Below the pieces are notes generated by a model, which was given only the letters and a program-made list of their open reading frames with translations, searched no databases and was not told the origin of the DNA. The translations under genes were made by a program, and so were the position numbers. From positions 44,756,894 to 44,820,893 of the forward strand of contig OZ018330.1 of NCBI GenBank assembly GCA_963969495.1: 64,000 bases of DNA. The letters run 5' to 3'. Shown here one piece after another: positions 1-10,259 of this stretch. Position 1 is the first letter of the stretch. Each line of letters opens with the position of its first letter. The DNA is from Ceratothoa steindachneri. Its lineage: Eukaryota > Arthropoda > Malacostraca > Isopoda > Cymothoidae.

Positions 1-275
1 TTCACTCTGTTCTTTCTATCAATTTCACATGTCACTTTCTTTTGTCCCATTAGGTCAATTGCATTCATGTTCATATTGTAGATTCTGACAATTTCTGGTT
101 GTGGTATTTTTATCCGTTGAACGATATCTTTAGTTTTTTCTCTTCTTGTGACTTTTGACATGGGCATTGGAGAAAGGTAGTTAGAGAGAAGCATGACGGA
201 TTTGCTATCTTTCCATTGTATGTATGCAGCTCACACCATCAGCATAAACTTTATCAGTATCTACCCACTTCATTG
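1..275 (-). pseudogene. piggyBac-type transposase fragment, runs off left edge
   Basis: The reverse strand from about 226 down to 1 reads without a stop. It shows the C-terminal pattern of piggyBac (DDE_Tnp_1_7) transposases: WKDSKSVMLLSN (charged W-K-D-x-K followed by a valine-rich strand), then an R-R-rich segment, then IPQPEIVRIYNMNMNAIDLM, matching the family's P-x2-V-x2-Y-N-x2-M-x2-V-D. Upstream, a second frame (YADGVSC) suggests a frameshift near 230. In intact enzymes this region carries part of the catalytic core for cut-and-paste at TTAA; only this piece is in the window. The usual G-G-V-D is replaced by N-A-I-D. The family call comes from pattern recognition only. Confidence 0.6.
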
Positions 276-281
276 ATTTTT

Positions 282-990
282 TTAATTTTCAAGATTTTTG
301 GCATGTTTCCTGTTTGGATGAACGGTTCCGCAACAGTTTATGCCTCTAGTTTTCAAAATGTGCTGCAACCGAGTGGATAGTAGGAGAGAGATGGGAATGT
401 GGTCGGATAGTACATAGGGACCCTGGACTATATGAGTACGAAATATCGTGACGTGATCGTTACGGACGACCAGGTCCAGGGACAAGGTCCCACCGCACTG
501 GTCAAAGAATGTGGTGAAAGCCAGGCCAATGTGTTCGCAGCGAAGTCGCTGCAAGGCATGGACCAGGTAGCTTCCCGCATCATTCGTTGTGTTAGAAAAA
601 ATGCGGGTTGGTGTGCGTTTCAGTCCCCAAGGAAGAAGAGTGGAAGATTATGGTTTAATAGCGACCGGATTGGGACATCTATGTGTAATTGTAGATGGGG
701 TGGTATGTAGTGTGTGGCAACTAGGATTGGTTTTGTCTATGCTAGTTTTGCAGGTTATGAAGGAGTCGTCTATTGTGTCTATGAGAGTATGGTGTATCTG
801 CCTTCTTACTAGGATTGCAGAGCCTAGCTGTAGAGCCTGTAGGGTTAGATATGTATAGTAGCCTGCAATGCGAAGCCTAATATTTGGGGGGGGGGGCGTG
901 TAAGCTGGTAGAGTTCAAGAGCATTATGTCAGGGTGTTATGTGTATAGTACCCAGTTGGAGACGATGTGGCGAACACTGCACCAACTGCG
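282..990 (-). pseudogene. Jockey-like LINE ORF2, APE endonuclease part
   Basis: The open part (554 to 282) contains LDLVVRNDHV and YVLSDHIPISLLLS. This is the C-terminal S-D-H-x-P-I signature of the apurinic-type endonuclease that nicks target DNA for LINE retrotransposition. Reading further upstream to about 990, through frameshifts, gives PDIMLLNSTSL, IAGYYTY and SAILVRRQIHH, the expected N-terminal order of the same domain. The reverse transcriptase that should follow is absent: the piggyBac fragment abuts at about 280. Together with the ORF1 remnant at 1084-2040 on the same strand, this is the 5' half of one truncated LINE. Confidence 0.7.
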
Positions 991-1083
991 TAGGTTAGGT
1001 TGCACTACGCTAAAACGACCTACATATTCCGGGCGAGAGCGCAGTGCGCGTGTAGCTGTTTACGGCTACCTATGTCCTGACAC

Positions 1084-2040
1084 TCAGGCGCGATGGTAGG
1101 GGGCGCTGCAATGACTTTTACACATCGGGGTTTCAATGTGGAGTGGGTATGTGAGACTGGGGGTCTCAGGAGATGGGGGAGGAGGGGTTATTTTGGCCTG
1201 CGCATCTCTGAAGTGGCCATAGCTCTCTTTTCTGTGAGGTACGGACATTTCAGATTCACCGAGGGGTGATTGCCACCACAATTGATGCACAGGGGTGTTG
1301 GGCTGGTACAGGCAGTGTGAAAGTGGCCTTTCACACTGCATTTTGAGCAGATATGTTCTGCTATGCATGTATTTATGGTGTTCCCCGCCTTGTAGCAGCG
1401 GAGGCATTGTTAGGGGCGTATGTTGAGTTGTTGTTCGATTGTGTGAGAGTGTGTTGACTAGTTTATCTGCGTTATTTTTATCTGAGAGTCTTAAGACCGC
1501 CCATTGTTTGATGCGGTTATAATGGAGTTCTTTGATCGCCTCAGTGCCGTACTTAGATCTGATATCAGCAAGGAGGACTTCATCTGTGAACTCCAGTCAC
1601 AGTGGGTTGGTGCGTCGTAACTACACCGGGTGTCTGCGTGTTATTGCGTCTGGCAGCAGAGTGTGATGTTACTTTTCTCTTAGTGTTGTTTGTACATTTG
1701 TGTGAAACTTCAAAGTTTCGTCAGATGACCTGAATATGAGTATATGTGATGTGGGTGTGTTTATGATATTTGTGATTGGGGTGTCAAGTGTTTCCGGTAT
1801 TGGTAGTGTGCATATTTTGTTTTCAGTGTTTGTGAGACGGAGAGTGGTCTCGCCGCTCATGGTTCTGATTGTATCTGTGATGAGTGCGTTGAGGATAAGT
1901 CTTTTTTTCACTTTTCTGATAACTGCCCCACGGAAATGACTCGGGATGTGATGATCGATGATGTGAAGTGTGGACCTGGACGAGATCCTCAGAAGGTGTA
2001 AAAACATGGCGGACTTAATGATGACTAGAGCCCGAATCAA
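1084..2040 (-). pseudogene. LINE ORF1 (gag-like) with CCHC zinc knuckles
   Basis: From 2040 downward one frame reads, with several stops near 1590-1670, into FTDEVLLADIRSKYG and IKQWAVLRLSD, resembling the RNA-binding domain before the knuckles. After a one-base shift near 1410 come three cysteine knuckles: C-L-R-C, then CSKCSVKGHFHTAC (CX2CX4HX4C), then CINCGGNHPSVNLKC. These domains bind LINE RNA as nucleocapsid-like proteins. It lies directly upstream of the endonuclease relic on the same strand, the normal ORF1-ORF2 order. Stops and the frameshift make it a pseudogene. Confidence 0.75.
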
Positions 2041-2689
2041 CTGACTCCCTTCGGGAGGGCCGCCCCCTCCATTGGATTTTGGTTATTTCTCGGTTACATC
2101 CGGAATAGCACAGAGACGGTAGTGCCTCCCTTTGAGATCTTTGGTGGTACCACAGGGTAGGGTCTTAACCCTCCCCAAGTTCGTAACCGAGTCCCAGTCC
2201 AAGTTGTTCCTTCCTTTGGGTTCCGCAGTGGGATAAGCCTCAACCCTCCTTTCTCCAAAGTTCACAACGATTCCCTTTCTAAGTAGAACGGCATAGTTGT
2301 GACGGAACTATGTGTGTAAGTCACGTTCACGGAGCAAAATCACGGCGGGGCAGAGATTTTTTTTTGGGGGGGGGGGGGCTAATCTTAACAGTAATAATTT
2401 GCCGAGAAATAAAGTTTTTATTGGGGTGGAGAGGGGTGGGGGGCGTCGACTTGGTGACCTGCTGCCGGTTTGCTGTTGAGTTCACTTCGAAGTCAGGGCG
2501 ATCCTTCGCAAGAATTTGCGGTTATGGGCATTCTCTCCGGCTTTCCCATTCACTTGCCTTCTGATCTGAGGCAAGGGGATGGGCAAGATGAGCGGCTTAG
2601 GCGATGTTGACTCCCCGAGATCTCACAGACGAATGATGATGCATCAGCGCTACCAAGCACCCTGCCTAAATACAGCCGTGAGCCAATGA
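2041..2689. other. No gene recognised
   Basis: Low-information stretch between two LINE remnants. It holds G-rich runs near 2365-2445. I see no recognisable coding signal on either strand. Confidence 0.5.
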
Positions 2690-3395
2690 GCGCCCAGGAG
2701 TTATTAGCCCCCGACCGTAACGAGAGTCCGCTGTCATGCGTAGGACATCGAAGAACCTGACACCGGAGGATATGAATTCCTCCAGGACTAATCGACGAGC
2801 TTCCGGCATATCAACCTTAGCAGAATCACGGACAAGCTAAGACTTCTTTTTTTAAAGAGAAATATGCGACTCTTAGAGGAAGAAGCCCTATGGGACTCTC
2901 CACAGTTGGTACAATGGCGGGGATGGTCGCAGGAATTACCATGGTAGGCCTGCGAGCAATCCACGCATATACAGGGGTGGGGGCAGGCAGTGCTCACGTG
3001 ATCAAACATATGGCAATTAAAGCAATGTCTCTGATTAGATATATAGGGTTTGCTCTCAAAGCGAGCAAGGGTCTTGAGGGCTTGTACTGAATCATGTTGG
3101 GGCTGGAAAAGACCTCTACTACTAGGGCTTGATCATTACGGACCCACCTGCGGTCCGGTTCTCCGCACCGCTCATCGAAGTCATCATTGAAATAAAAAAT
3201 ATTAGGTTTTGATATGGGAATGTTAGATTTCGTTCTAAGGATCAAAAAGGGATGGTAATCTAACTCAAGGTCTACCTCTGAGTAAAATGGATCTGCCGCG
3301 AGAAAGTGAGAAGAACTGGAACGAGATCCAGGAGCACGAGGAGCAGAAGTCGAAAAACTGATGCGAAGTAGTTTGGGTTTATTTTTCTCCATAGA
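2690..3395 (-). pseudogene. Second LINE ORF1 with zinc knuckles
   Basis: The ORF starting at 3392 (MEKNKPKLLRISF...) encodes a basic N-terminus, then FNDDFDERCGEPDRRW and ALVVEVFSS. A one-base shift near 3105 leads into CFNCHMFDHVSTAC (CX2CX4HX4C), CVDCSQAYHGNSC and CTNCGESH, a triple knuckle typical of LINE gag-like ORF1. The distal part (EARRLVLEEF, GVRFFDVL) looks like the post-knuckle helical region of the same family. It is a different family from 1084-2040: knuckle spacing and flanking sequence differ. No ORF2 follows downstream on the minus strand, so this is an isolated fragment. Confidence 0.7.
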
Positions 3396-3609
3396 CTACT
3401 ATGTTAGTTAGGGGGATGGGGGGGGGGAGCAGTCTCGCGCAGAGCGAAAGCCACCTACACAGCCACGACACCCGATGCATGTTCTTTTATAGCAGGGGAG
3501 AGGGGACAAGAGAGAAGGGAGGGGATAGGGAGTGAAGGAGAAGGGGAGAGAGAGGGGGAGGGTTATAATGGGATTTTTGATTTCTATAAATGAACACACA
3601 TACACAGAC

Positions 3610-3888
<279 letters not shown>

Positions 3889-3975
<87 letters not shown>
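3889..3975. repeat. (TA)n array, about 86 bp
   Basis: Pure TA dinucleotides. Confidence 0.98.
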
Positions 3976-3979
<4 letters not shown>

Positions 3980-4379
3980 AGGCGATGGAGTGATTTGACG
4001 GCGAGGCGCAACTTAATTTTCAAGATAAAGCCATTGACGAAAAATAATCCAATCATTTTTCTAAATCCTTTTATTCAAATTAACAATGTTTCGAGCTTGT
4101 GCGCTCATCTTTTGGTTCCTAGGAATATGTGACAATTCATTAGCAATTTAACAATAATGAGAAATATAGCTTTAGATTACTTACATGAATTGATTATAAT
4201 AACTGTGGAAATTAGGGTGAATGCTTAATTCACTCTATGCATTTTAAATAAATAATACTGCAAAGTTATGATATACAGAAAGTTTTTGGTAACTATATTG
4301 AAGAACACACCTCAACACTAAGGGGTGAAATATTTCAACTGACGAATATTTGAACAATATTATTAAGTATGGTTTGGTA

Positions 4380-4750
4380 GGTTATGGTTTTATCGATTTA
4401 ATATATATTGATTCTGCGATCCTTTGTGTGGTCGGACATTTATTGATGGCTATGATTTTAAAATTATTTATTGTTATTGACGTTTTACAATTTATTATGT
4501 GGTACACATTGGGACTTTTGGGTCTGTTCTTTTGTTGAAAGAACAGACCCTGTTAGATGGCTAATTCCCATATGCGAAGAATAACGAGCCCCCAATGATC
4601 GCACAGTGCTGCCGATATATGAAGCTGAGGAACAACTTGGACAAATAAATTTGTAGACAACACCACTGCGCAAACAATCAAGTGTTCGATCCTTGACAGG
4701 GAAAAATTTTTGTATTGATTTATCATTTACAAATACGAATCCATTATTTT
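4380..4750 (-). pseudogene. GIY-YIG endonuclease fragment of a Penelope-like element
   Basis: On the minus strand, VVYKFICPSCSSASYIGST gives the GIY-YIG core (here V-V-Y ... Y-I-G) with a C-x2-C insertion between the two halves, typical of Penelope-like element endonucleases. SLGARYSSHMGIS supplies the conserved R and H-M-G-I-S. After frameshifts, FKIIAINKCP and RIAESIYIKSIKP match the domain's C-terminal end. A related copy lies on the plus strand at 12240-12613 (shared RS..Y.F.CP and R.SSHMGIS). The RT half is absent. Short inverted copies of one sequence flank the region near 4031-4055 and 4842-4865. Confidence 0.65.
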
Positions 4751-4869
4751 AAGCTTCCAGAAATGACAACTATAAAAAAAAATTGTGCAGACGAAAACTC
4801 TCATTACTTTTAAAACAATATTTCTCTAAAATTGAATGTATATTGGATTATTTTTCGTCATTGACTTCA

Positions 4870-4872
<3 letters not shown>

Positions 4873-4940
<68 letters not shown>
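4873..4940. repeat. (TA)n array, about 68 bp
   Basis: TA dinucleotides immediately before the TGTGAGGG start of the putative LTR/leader. Confidence 0.98.
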
Positions 4941-4943
<3 letters not shown>

Positions 4944-6014
4944 GAGGGTATGGAACGTACATACTCGCATGCCGCCAGACAATCGTGGGAACGAAAGAAA
5001 TTTGTCGTTTGAGTTGACCTTCATCTCCTCTCCCCCACCCCCACCCTTCCCCCAGCTGGCGACAGGAAGTCTGACGAAAGAAGGCCTATTTCACAGAGAA
5101 ACCTAAATTCTATTTGCCTTCTTTATGACACAATGGAGATTGTCCAGAAGGCGCTGCGATAAGCGAATTGTCGTGAATGGAATCTCTCTCTCGATTCCCC
5201 ACAATCCGCGGTATAAATAACATCGCCGTTCATCCCTCTAGAGCAGTGTCCCAAACCTACTCGCGTAACGCGTAACCCTCACCTTGAACGAGAGTCGTTG
5301 CCATAACGTATCGACTGCCAACGCGCCGCCGAGTCAACTTGGTCACTGTCTCAAAGTGTTCCTGAGGTAAATCCAACCCCGCAGAGTCTGTGACTAGAAG
5401 AATACGCTCTGTTGCTCAACGTAACTTGAGTAAGAAAAGGAACATCCAAATAGTTACTGGAAGTTACTATTTGTTAGTGTCACATCCAGTTAGGAGTAAA
5501 CTAACCGGAACTATAGTCAGCAGCCCCAAACCCGTCGTCTTATCCCCCCTCTCCCCGAGAACTCGTGTTAACGCCACCCAAACCACCCCGTCTTAACCTG
5601 AGTAGTCGTCTCTCCAATCCATCACAATTAATGGTAATCTGTAAACCCAGTGTCCCTTTATTCTTAAATTACCTATTATAAATTACCATTATAAATCTAG
5701 ACGCTTAACGTCAGTGTTTAATATTTAATCCTTAATTTTGCCTGTTTAACTATTGCTAATTTTTATATTTGTGTAAAGTAAAGTTTATTTTTTGTACGTG
5801 TGTTTATTTGTGGCTCCTCCTTTTTGACGTACCCTTGGCAAGACTTTAATTAAGAATCCCTTCGGCTAATTTATTCAACCTGTATTGTGCACTCTTAGAA
5901 TTCAACAATCACAAACCTCCCCCCAGTAACAAGTGGGACTTTGATAGTGAGAATCCTGACTACGGCACAACCCGCCTCTAACCAGCTTTCGCACGTTCAG
6001 TAGGAATTAAAGCT

Positions 6015-6104
<90 letters not shown>

Positions 6105-6526
6105 CGTAGATTGAGTCATAGGGTCAATACCATCGACTTAAACAAAATCGGTGTGTCCAGATCAAGGACTAGAGTAATTATTGGACCAGACTATGAGCAA
6201 TTCTACGACATATATAAAAGTGGTGTCAGCTTTAAGGGGTTAAATTTTTTAGGAAGCGAACTCATATAGCCTAAAACTTACCAACGTCCAAGGAAGCCCA
6301 AATAAACTAACGTAAATTTTAATAATTAGAGTCTATTCCCCGAAGGAATATAAATAATAACCATTAATAACCCTTTCCAGATAGCAAAAACAAAGCTAGG
6401 AAAATATTCGTTATTTTGGGGATTAGTTATTAGATTGTATCGGTTAGGAACAATCGCAGCTTCTAATTCTCTTACCAAGTGCGTAAGTTCTTTCGTGAGT
6501 CACCAATTGCGTCAGCAAATGCAGCA
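4941..6526 (+). other. Putative LTR and leader of the 6.5-8.1 kb Gypsy element
   Basis: The segment begins TGTGAGGG directly after a TA array, carries a TATA-like GGTATAAATAAC near 5210, and leads into the gag ORF. A candidate primer-binding region starts TGGCTCCT near 5811, and another TGG lies in the AAGTGGGACTTTG stretch near 5935. No second LTR copy is in the window, so the boundaries cannot be proved. A (TA)n array interrupts it at 6018-6101. Short ORFs here are not convincing. Confidence 0.35.
6018..6101. repeat. (TA)n array, about 84 bp
   Basis: Pure TA dinucleotides inside the Gypsy leader. Confidence 0.98.
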
Positions 6527-7235
6527 ATGGCTTCACAATCGTTCGAAGTTTTCGTCAAGCAAGGACAAGCTCTCGGTCTCACAGGACAGGAACTAAAGGA
6601 ATTCGTCCAAAGCGAACAGCGAGAGGAAAGAGCACGTGAAATGGAAGTAAGAAAAGAAGCGTTAGAATTGGAAGAAAGAAGAAGAAAAGAAGTGTTAGAA
6701 AGGGAAGTAAGAAAAGAAGAATTTGAAGAAAGAGAAAGGATTCGAAAACATGAAAGGGAATTAAACAGAGACCAAGTTGAAGTCAGTTCTGTTCAATCCC
6801 GTGATCATCAACCCCAGGCCCCAGCTATGAAACTTCCCCAATATAAAGACGAAGAAGATTTGTGCTCATACTTAACACATTTTGAAAAGATCTTCGAGGT
6901 AAACGGATGGGCCATAGAATCCGAAGGAGTCAGTAGATTGCTCCCATTGCTCAGTCCGCGCTTAAGAGAAATTTTCATCTCGTTACCACATGAAGCTACA
7001 ATAGAATATAGCACCTTGAAGGCCGAATTGCTATCCGCCTTCAACTTGAACCCTCAGTTCTACCGCGCTAAGTTTAGATCGGCTAAAATCCAGCCCGGTC
7101 AAACTTACCGACATTTTGGATATATCCTGAAGCGAAACCTCCAGTTCTGGTTAGAATCCTCCAAAGTCGATTCGGAGTATGAGGCCCTGATTGACTTTAT
7201 GTTAAAAGACCAGCTATTGTCCATCCTCCCCCAGG
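6527..7235 (+). pseudogene. Ty3/Gypsy gag (capsid), truncated
   Basis: The frame opens upstream at 6479 with GTG; the first good ATG is 6527 (MASQSFEVFVKQG). Residues about 20-85 form a highly charged E/R/K coiled coil (EERAREMEVRKEALEL and similar). The capsid-like region follows: PQYKDEEDLCSYLTHFEKI, LSPRLREIF, SLPHEATIEYSTLKAELL and GQTYRHFGYILKRN, the usual arthropod Gypsy gag pattern. The frame loses similarity in the ILPQE region near 7225-7235, where integrase sequence begins in another frame; the ORF closes at 7273. Zinc knuckle, protease and the integrase N-terminus are missing, so this is an internally deleted copy. Confidence 0.8.
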
Positions 7236-8147
7236 AGGCCGCCAGTTTACCTCTGAGCTCATGGAACACGTGAACACCCTGCTCCAAATCAAACCTATTG
7301 TTACCACCCCCTTCCATCCCAGCGCAAACGGCATGTGCGAAAAGTTCAATGCGACCTTGAAAAGCGTCCTCAAGAAGCTTTGCATGGAACAACCCCAAGA
7401 ATGGCACCGATATTTGCCAGTTGCGTTATTCGTATGCCGCGAAATTCCCCATAGGACCATCGGATTTTTCCCATTTGAGCTCCTGTACGGGAGAAACGTG
7501 CGGGGGCCCCTCAGTATTTTAAAGGAGTTATGGACAAATTCCCGTTTGTGTCCAGAATTAAGGACCACTTATTCCTTCGTCCTCGAACTAAGGGAAAGAT
7601 TAAAAAGGTGTTCTGACATAGCAGTCAGAAATTTCGAAATTAATATGGAAAAGTATCGGACATACTTTGATCTAAAGGCCAAACACAGAAAACTGAAGCC
7701 CGGAGATGAAGTTCTACGCCTATTCCCCTCGGACTCCCATAAACTTCTCTCCCAATGGAAAGGCCCCCACCCCGTTCAGAAAACCCACGGATCGGTCGAT
7801 TACGTTATAGAGACACCCACAGGTGATAAGTTATATCACATAAACATGCTAAAAAAGTATCATAGACGGGCCTGTATATACAATATATTCGCCTTCGACG
7901 AAGAAAGGGTAATTGACACCGTCCACCCAAACAACCCCCTAAATATTGTTAATTCGATTTGCGTAGAGTCAAGCGAAGATTGTCTCCTCCCCGTCCTCCC
8001 GTCCAAGCTTCCCCCCATAAAAGAACCTTTCCCCGAGTTGTATGTAAACTCCGACCTCACCCCTGCCCAAAGGAACCAAATGATGGCGCTTTTGGAAGAA
8101 TTTAGTGACGTCATTTCCGAGTCACCAGGATGCTCGACTCAGTTCTA

Positions 8148-8148
<1 letters not shown>
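7236..8148 (+). pseudogene. Gypsy integrase 3' half plus start of RT linker (Gmr1-like order)
   Basis: The frame enters at QFTSELMEHVN, the end of the integrase core just after its second catalytic Asp region. It continues with PFHPSANGMCEKFNATLK (including the conserved third acidic E), IPHRTIGFFPFELLYGR, and a GPY/F-type C-terminal module (WKGPHPVQ ... YHINMLKKYHRR). After about 60 residues of linker comes DLTPAQRNQMMALLEEFSDV, the motif normally found just before Gypsy reverse transcriptase. Integrase upstream of RT is the order of Gmr1-like Gypsy elements rather than classical Gypsy. The first two catalytic Asp residues are lost in the gag-integrase deletion. RT is cut off by a TA array at 8149. 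Confidence 0.8.

Positions 8149-8214
<66 letters not shown>
8149..8214. repeat. (TA)n array, about 66 bp
   Basis: Truncates the Gypsy pol frame. Confidence 0.98.
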
Positions 8215-8216
<2 letters not shown>

Positions 8217-8218
<2 letters not shown>

Positions 8219-8480
8219 GAAGGAGCAAATGCAAGTTCTGCGGGTGATAACAACCACCACAGTGCTTTCGCCATATCTATTTTCTGCCTTTCAAAACAAT
8301 TTTGAAGACAGAAATAAAGGTGCAGAAACCTTGCATTGCAGACTATATTACAATATAGTACAAGAAAGTGAAATTTGACGCGAATGAGCAATGAGACAAG
8401 AAACAGGAGTTTTTTTTAGAGGTAAGAGAAAGGGACATTAGAAGAAGACTAGAATCATAGAGAGCAGAGGGCGGCACAAT
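8217..8480 (-). repeat. Partial SINE unit and unclassified DNA
   Basis: 8217-8285 is the inverse of the unit segment seen at about 9111-9180 (shared GCAAATGCAAGTTCTGCGGG). The following 200 bp to 8480 have no counterpart in the right half of the palindrome and no recognisable coding content. Confidence 0.55.
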
Positions 8481-8484
8481 GAAG

Positions 8485-8774
8485 GCAATCCCTTACCGAG
8501 AAGACAGAGATAACGCCAGGGGAAAAAAGTTTGAAATTCCTGGCCGGGACTCGAACCCGGGTCTGCTGATTGCCGGTCAGATGCTCTACCGCTGAGCTAC
8601 CAGGCACAGTGACTCTACTTCGCCCAAAGCGTTACCCCATCAAACCCAGTATCTCTCTAAGCTAGGAACCTCCAAGGAATTTTTATACCACATCTTCTTA
8701 CCCGCTCACAATTTAAAGGCTCATCCCCAAGTCACATACAAAGAAGAAGGAGCAAATGCAAGTTCTGCGGGTGA
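8485..8774 (-). repeat. Left arm of a 290-bp inverted repeat (tRNA-like SINE)
   Basis: Near-identical reverse complement of 8818-9110, separated by a 43-bp spacer (8775-8817). Contains the minus-strand tRNA-like unit at 8537-8606. Confidence 0.9.
8537..8606 (-). repeat. tRNA-like head, minus copy (anticodon GGC, Ala-like)
   Basis: Same sequence as the plus-strand copy at 8986-9055. The cloverleaf folds with an A-box (TAGCTCAGCGGT) and a perfect B-box (GGTTCGAGTCC). It has position-33 C instead of U, one acceptor mismatch and an unpaired first anticodon-stem pair, so it reads as a SINE head rather than a working tRNA. Confidence 0.6.
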
Positions 8775-8817
8775 AAGGCAGAAAATAAATATGGCGAAAG
8801 CCCCGTGGTGGTTGTTA

Positions 8818-9110
8818 TCACCCGCAGAACTTGCATTTGCTCCTTCTTCTTTGTATGTGACTTGGGGATGAGCCTTTAAATTGTGAGCGGGTAAGAAGAT
8901 GTGGTATAAAAATTCCTTGGAGGTTCCTAGCTTAGAGAGATACTGGGTTTGATGGGGTAACGCTTTGGGCGAAGTAGAGTCACTGTGCCTGGTAGCTCAG
9001 CGGTAGAGCATCTGACCGGCAATCAGCAGACCCGGGTTCGAGTCCCGGCCAGGAATTTCAAACTTTTTTCCCCTGGCGTTATCTCTGTCTTCTCGGTAAA
9101 GGATTGCCAG
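8818..9110 (+). repeat. Right arm of the inverted repeat (tRNA-like SINE unit)
   Basis: Contains, in order, a 5' segment ending in TCACCCGCAGAACTTGC, an internal stretch with GGTATAAAAATTCC, the tRNA-like 70-mer at 8986-9055, and a tail with a T6 run and CCCCTGGCG. A further partial unit begins directly after at 9111, so units are in direct tandem as well as inverted. Unit length is about 325 bp. Confidence 0.85.
8986..9055 (+). repeat. tRNA-like head, plus copy (anticodon GGC, Ala-like)
   Basis: Fold: acceptor TGCCTGG / CCAGGAA (one G-A mismatch), D-stem GCTC/GAGC, anticodon stem with four pairs, loop CCGGCAA, T-stem CCGGG/CCCGG with loop TTCGAGT. Box B is exact. It sits inside a repeated unit and exists in two copies here, which argues for a pol III-driven SINE rather than a single tRNA gene. 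Confidence 0.6.
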
Positions 9111-9246
9111 AAAATAGATATGGCGAAAGCACTGTGGTGGTTGTTATCACCCGCAGAACTTGCATTTGCTTCTTCTTCTTTGTATGTGACTTGGGGATGA
9201 GCCTTTAAATTGTGAGCGGGTAAGAAGATGTGGTATAAAAATTCCT
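9111..9246 (+). repeat. Partial third SINE unit
   Basis: Repeats the first about 135 bp of the unit at 8785 and stops at AAAATTCCTG, before the tRNA-like part. Confidence 0.75.
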
Positions 9247-9254
9247 GTAGCTAA

Positions 9255-10070
9255 TCAGGAAGGGGGGGCAGGCCTAAACATATTGAAGGGCTGACATTTT
9301 AGTATTTTGTTTATTTGCTTTCTTATTACAGGATTAAAAGAAAATTGACCCTCAGATAGATTTAAATTAGGAACGGACGATATCAAGCTCGATTCTACGA
9401 TTCTTCTCTTAACATAGTTAGCCGATTTAAATACCATTTTACTTCCATTGATATCGATCGAATGATTCATGTCGCTAACATGGCAAAATATTCCACTGCT
9501 TTCGCTGCCTACTCTAATATCTCTTTTGTGTTCATACAATCTCTTGTCTAGATTTCTCCCCGTTTTCCTTATATAAACTTTATGGCAATTGTTGCATGGT
9601 ATTGCATATACTCCTATGTTATGATGTTCTTTGGGTTTCCTGGCAATCATCAAGTGGTTTAGGGAATTATTATATTTAAAGGCTAGATTAATACCCGCTT
9701 TTCCAAATATGTCCATTAAACTATTTAATTTATTTTTAAATGGCGATGTTATACATTTGTTGAAGTCATTAGTGCGGGAAGGCTTATTACCATAGAATGT
9801 TTTCCTAGCTGCAAAATGGGCAGACGATATGTTTCCAATCGGGGTAATACAAATTAGAAAAAATGGTCCTGATAATGACAATTTCTTCATCTAAATAGGA
9901 AGGATGACATATTTTGTATGCTCTAAGAAAAAGGTTAGAAATTACCGATTTTTTAACAGTATTGTCGTGAAACGAAAAATAATGTATATAGGCATTCGAG
10001 TGGGTTGGTTTCCTATAAACCAACCCACTCGAATGCCTATATACATTATTTTTCGTGAACTTTACCATTT
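9255..10070 (-). pseudogene. Penelope-like element: RT end plus GIY-YIG endonuclease
   Basis: The minus strand carries, 5' to 3', the end of a Penelope-type RT (YRKPTHSNAYIHYF, then LFLRAYKICHPSYL; family pattern YRKPT-H-x-N) and, after a frame change near 9850, a GIY-YIG endonuclease. The latter shows GVYAIPCNNCHKVYIRKTGR with a C-x2-C between the half-motifs, then LDKRLYEHKRDIR. The conserved G of YIG is changed (Y-I-R). The 5' end dissolves into a 39-bp-arm palindrome (9973-10055) that re-reads the RT segment backwards. PLEs replicate by RT with this endonuclease; this copy is 5' truncated and inactive. Confidence 0.8.
9973..10055. repeat. Palindrome, 39-bp arms with 5-bp spacer
   Basis: Arms 9973-10011 and 10017-10055 are perfect or near-perfect reverse complements (ATAGGCATTCGAGTGGGTTG in the left arm), made from PLE RT coding sequence. 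Confidence 0.9.
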
Positions 10071-10198
10071 TGTTTTTTGATATTATAAAAGAATTATTAG
10101 AAATAACTTTGATAAAAAAAACATAATTCATAACCAAACTAAGATGAAATTATTATTCAAATACTCAAAAAAATCCTCTGAAATTATAGTGTTAGTGA

Positions 10199-10199
<1 letters not shown>

Positions 10200-10256
<57 letters not shown>
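10200..10256. repeat. (TA)n array, about 56 bp
   Basis: Sits at the 3' end of the next Penelope-like copy (minus strand). Confidence 0.98.

Positions 10257-10259
<3 letters not shown>

Noticed and set aside
8986..9055. Functional tRNA-Ala gene
   Set aside because: Folds and has a perfect B-box, but it is repeated within a 325-bp unit, has C at position 33 and two stem mismatches. A SINE head explains it better.
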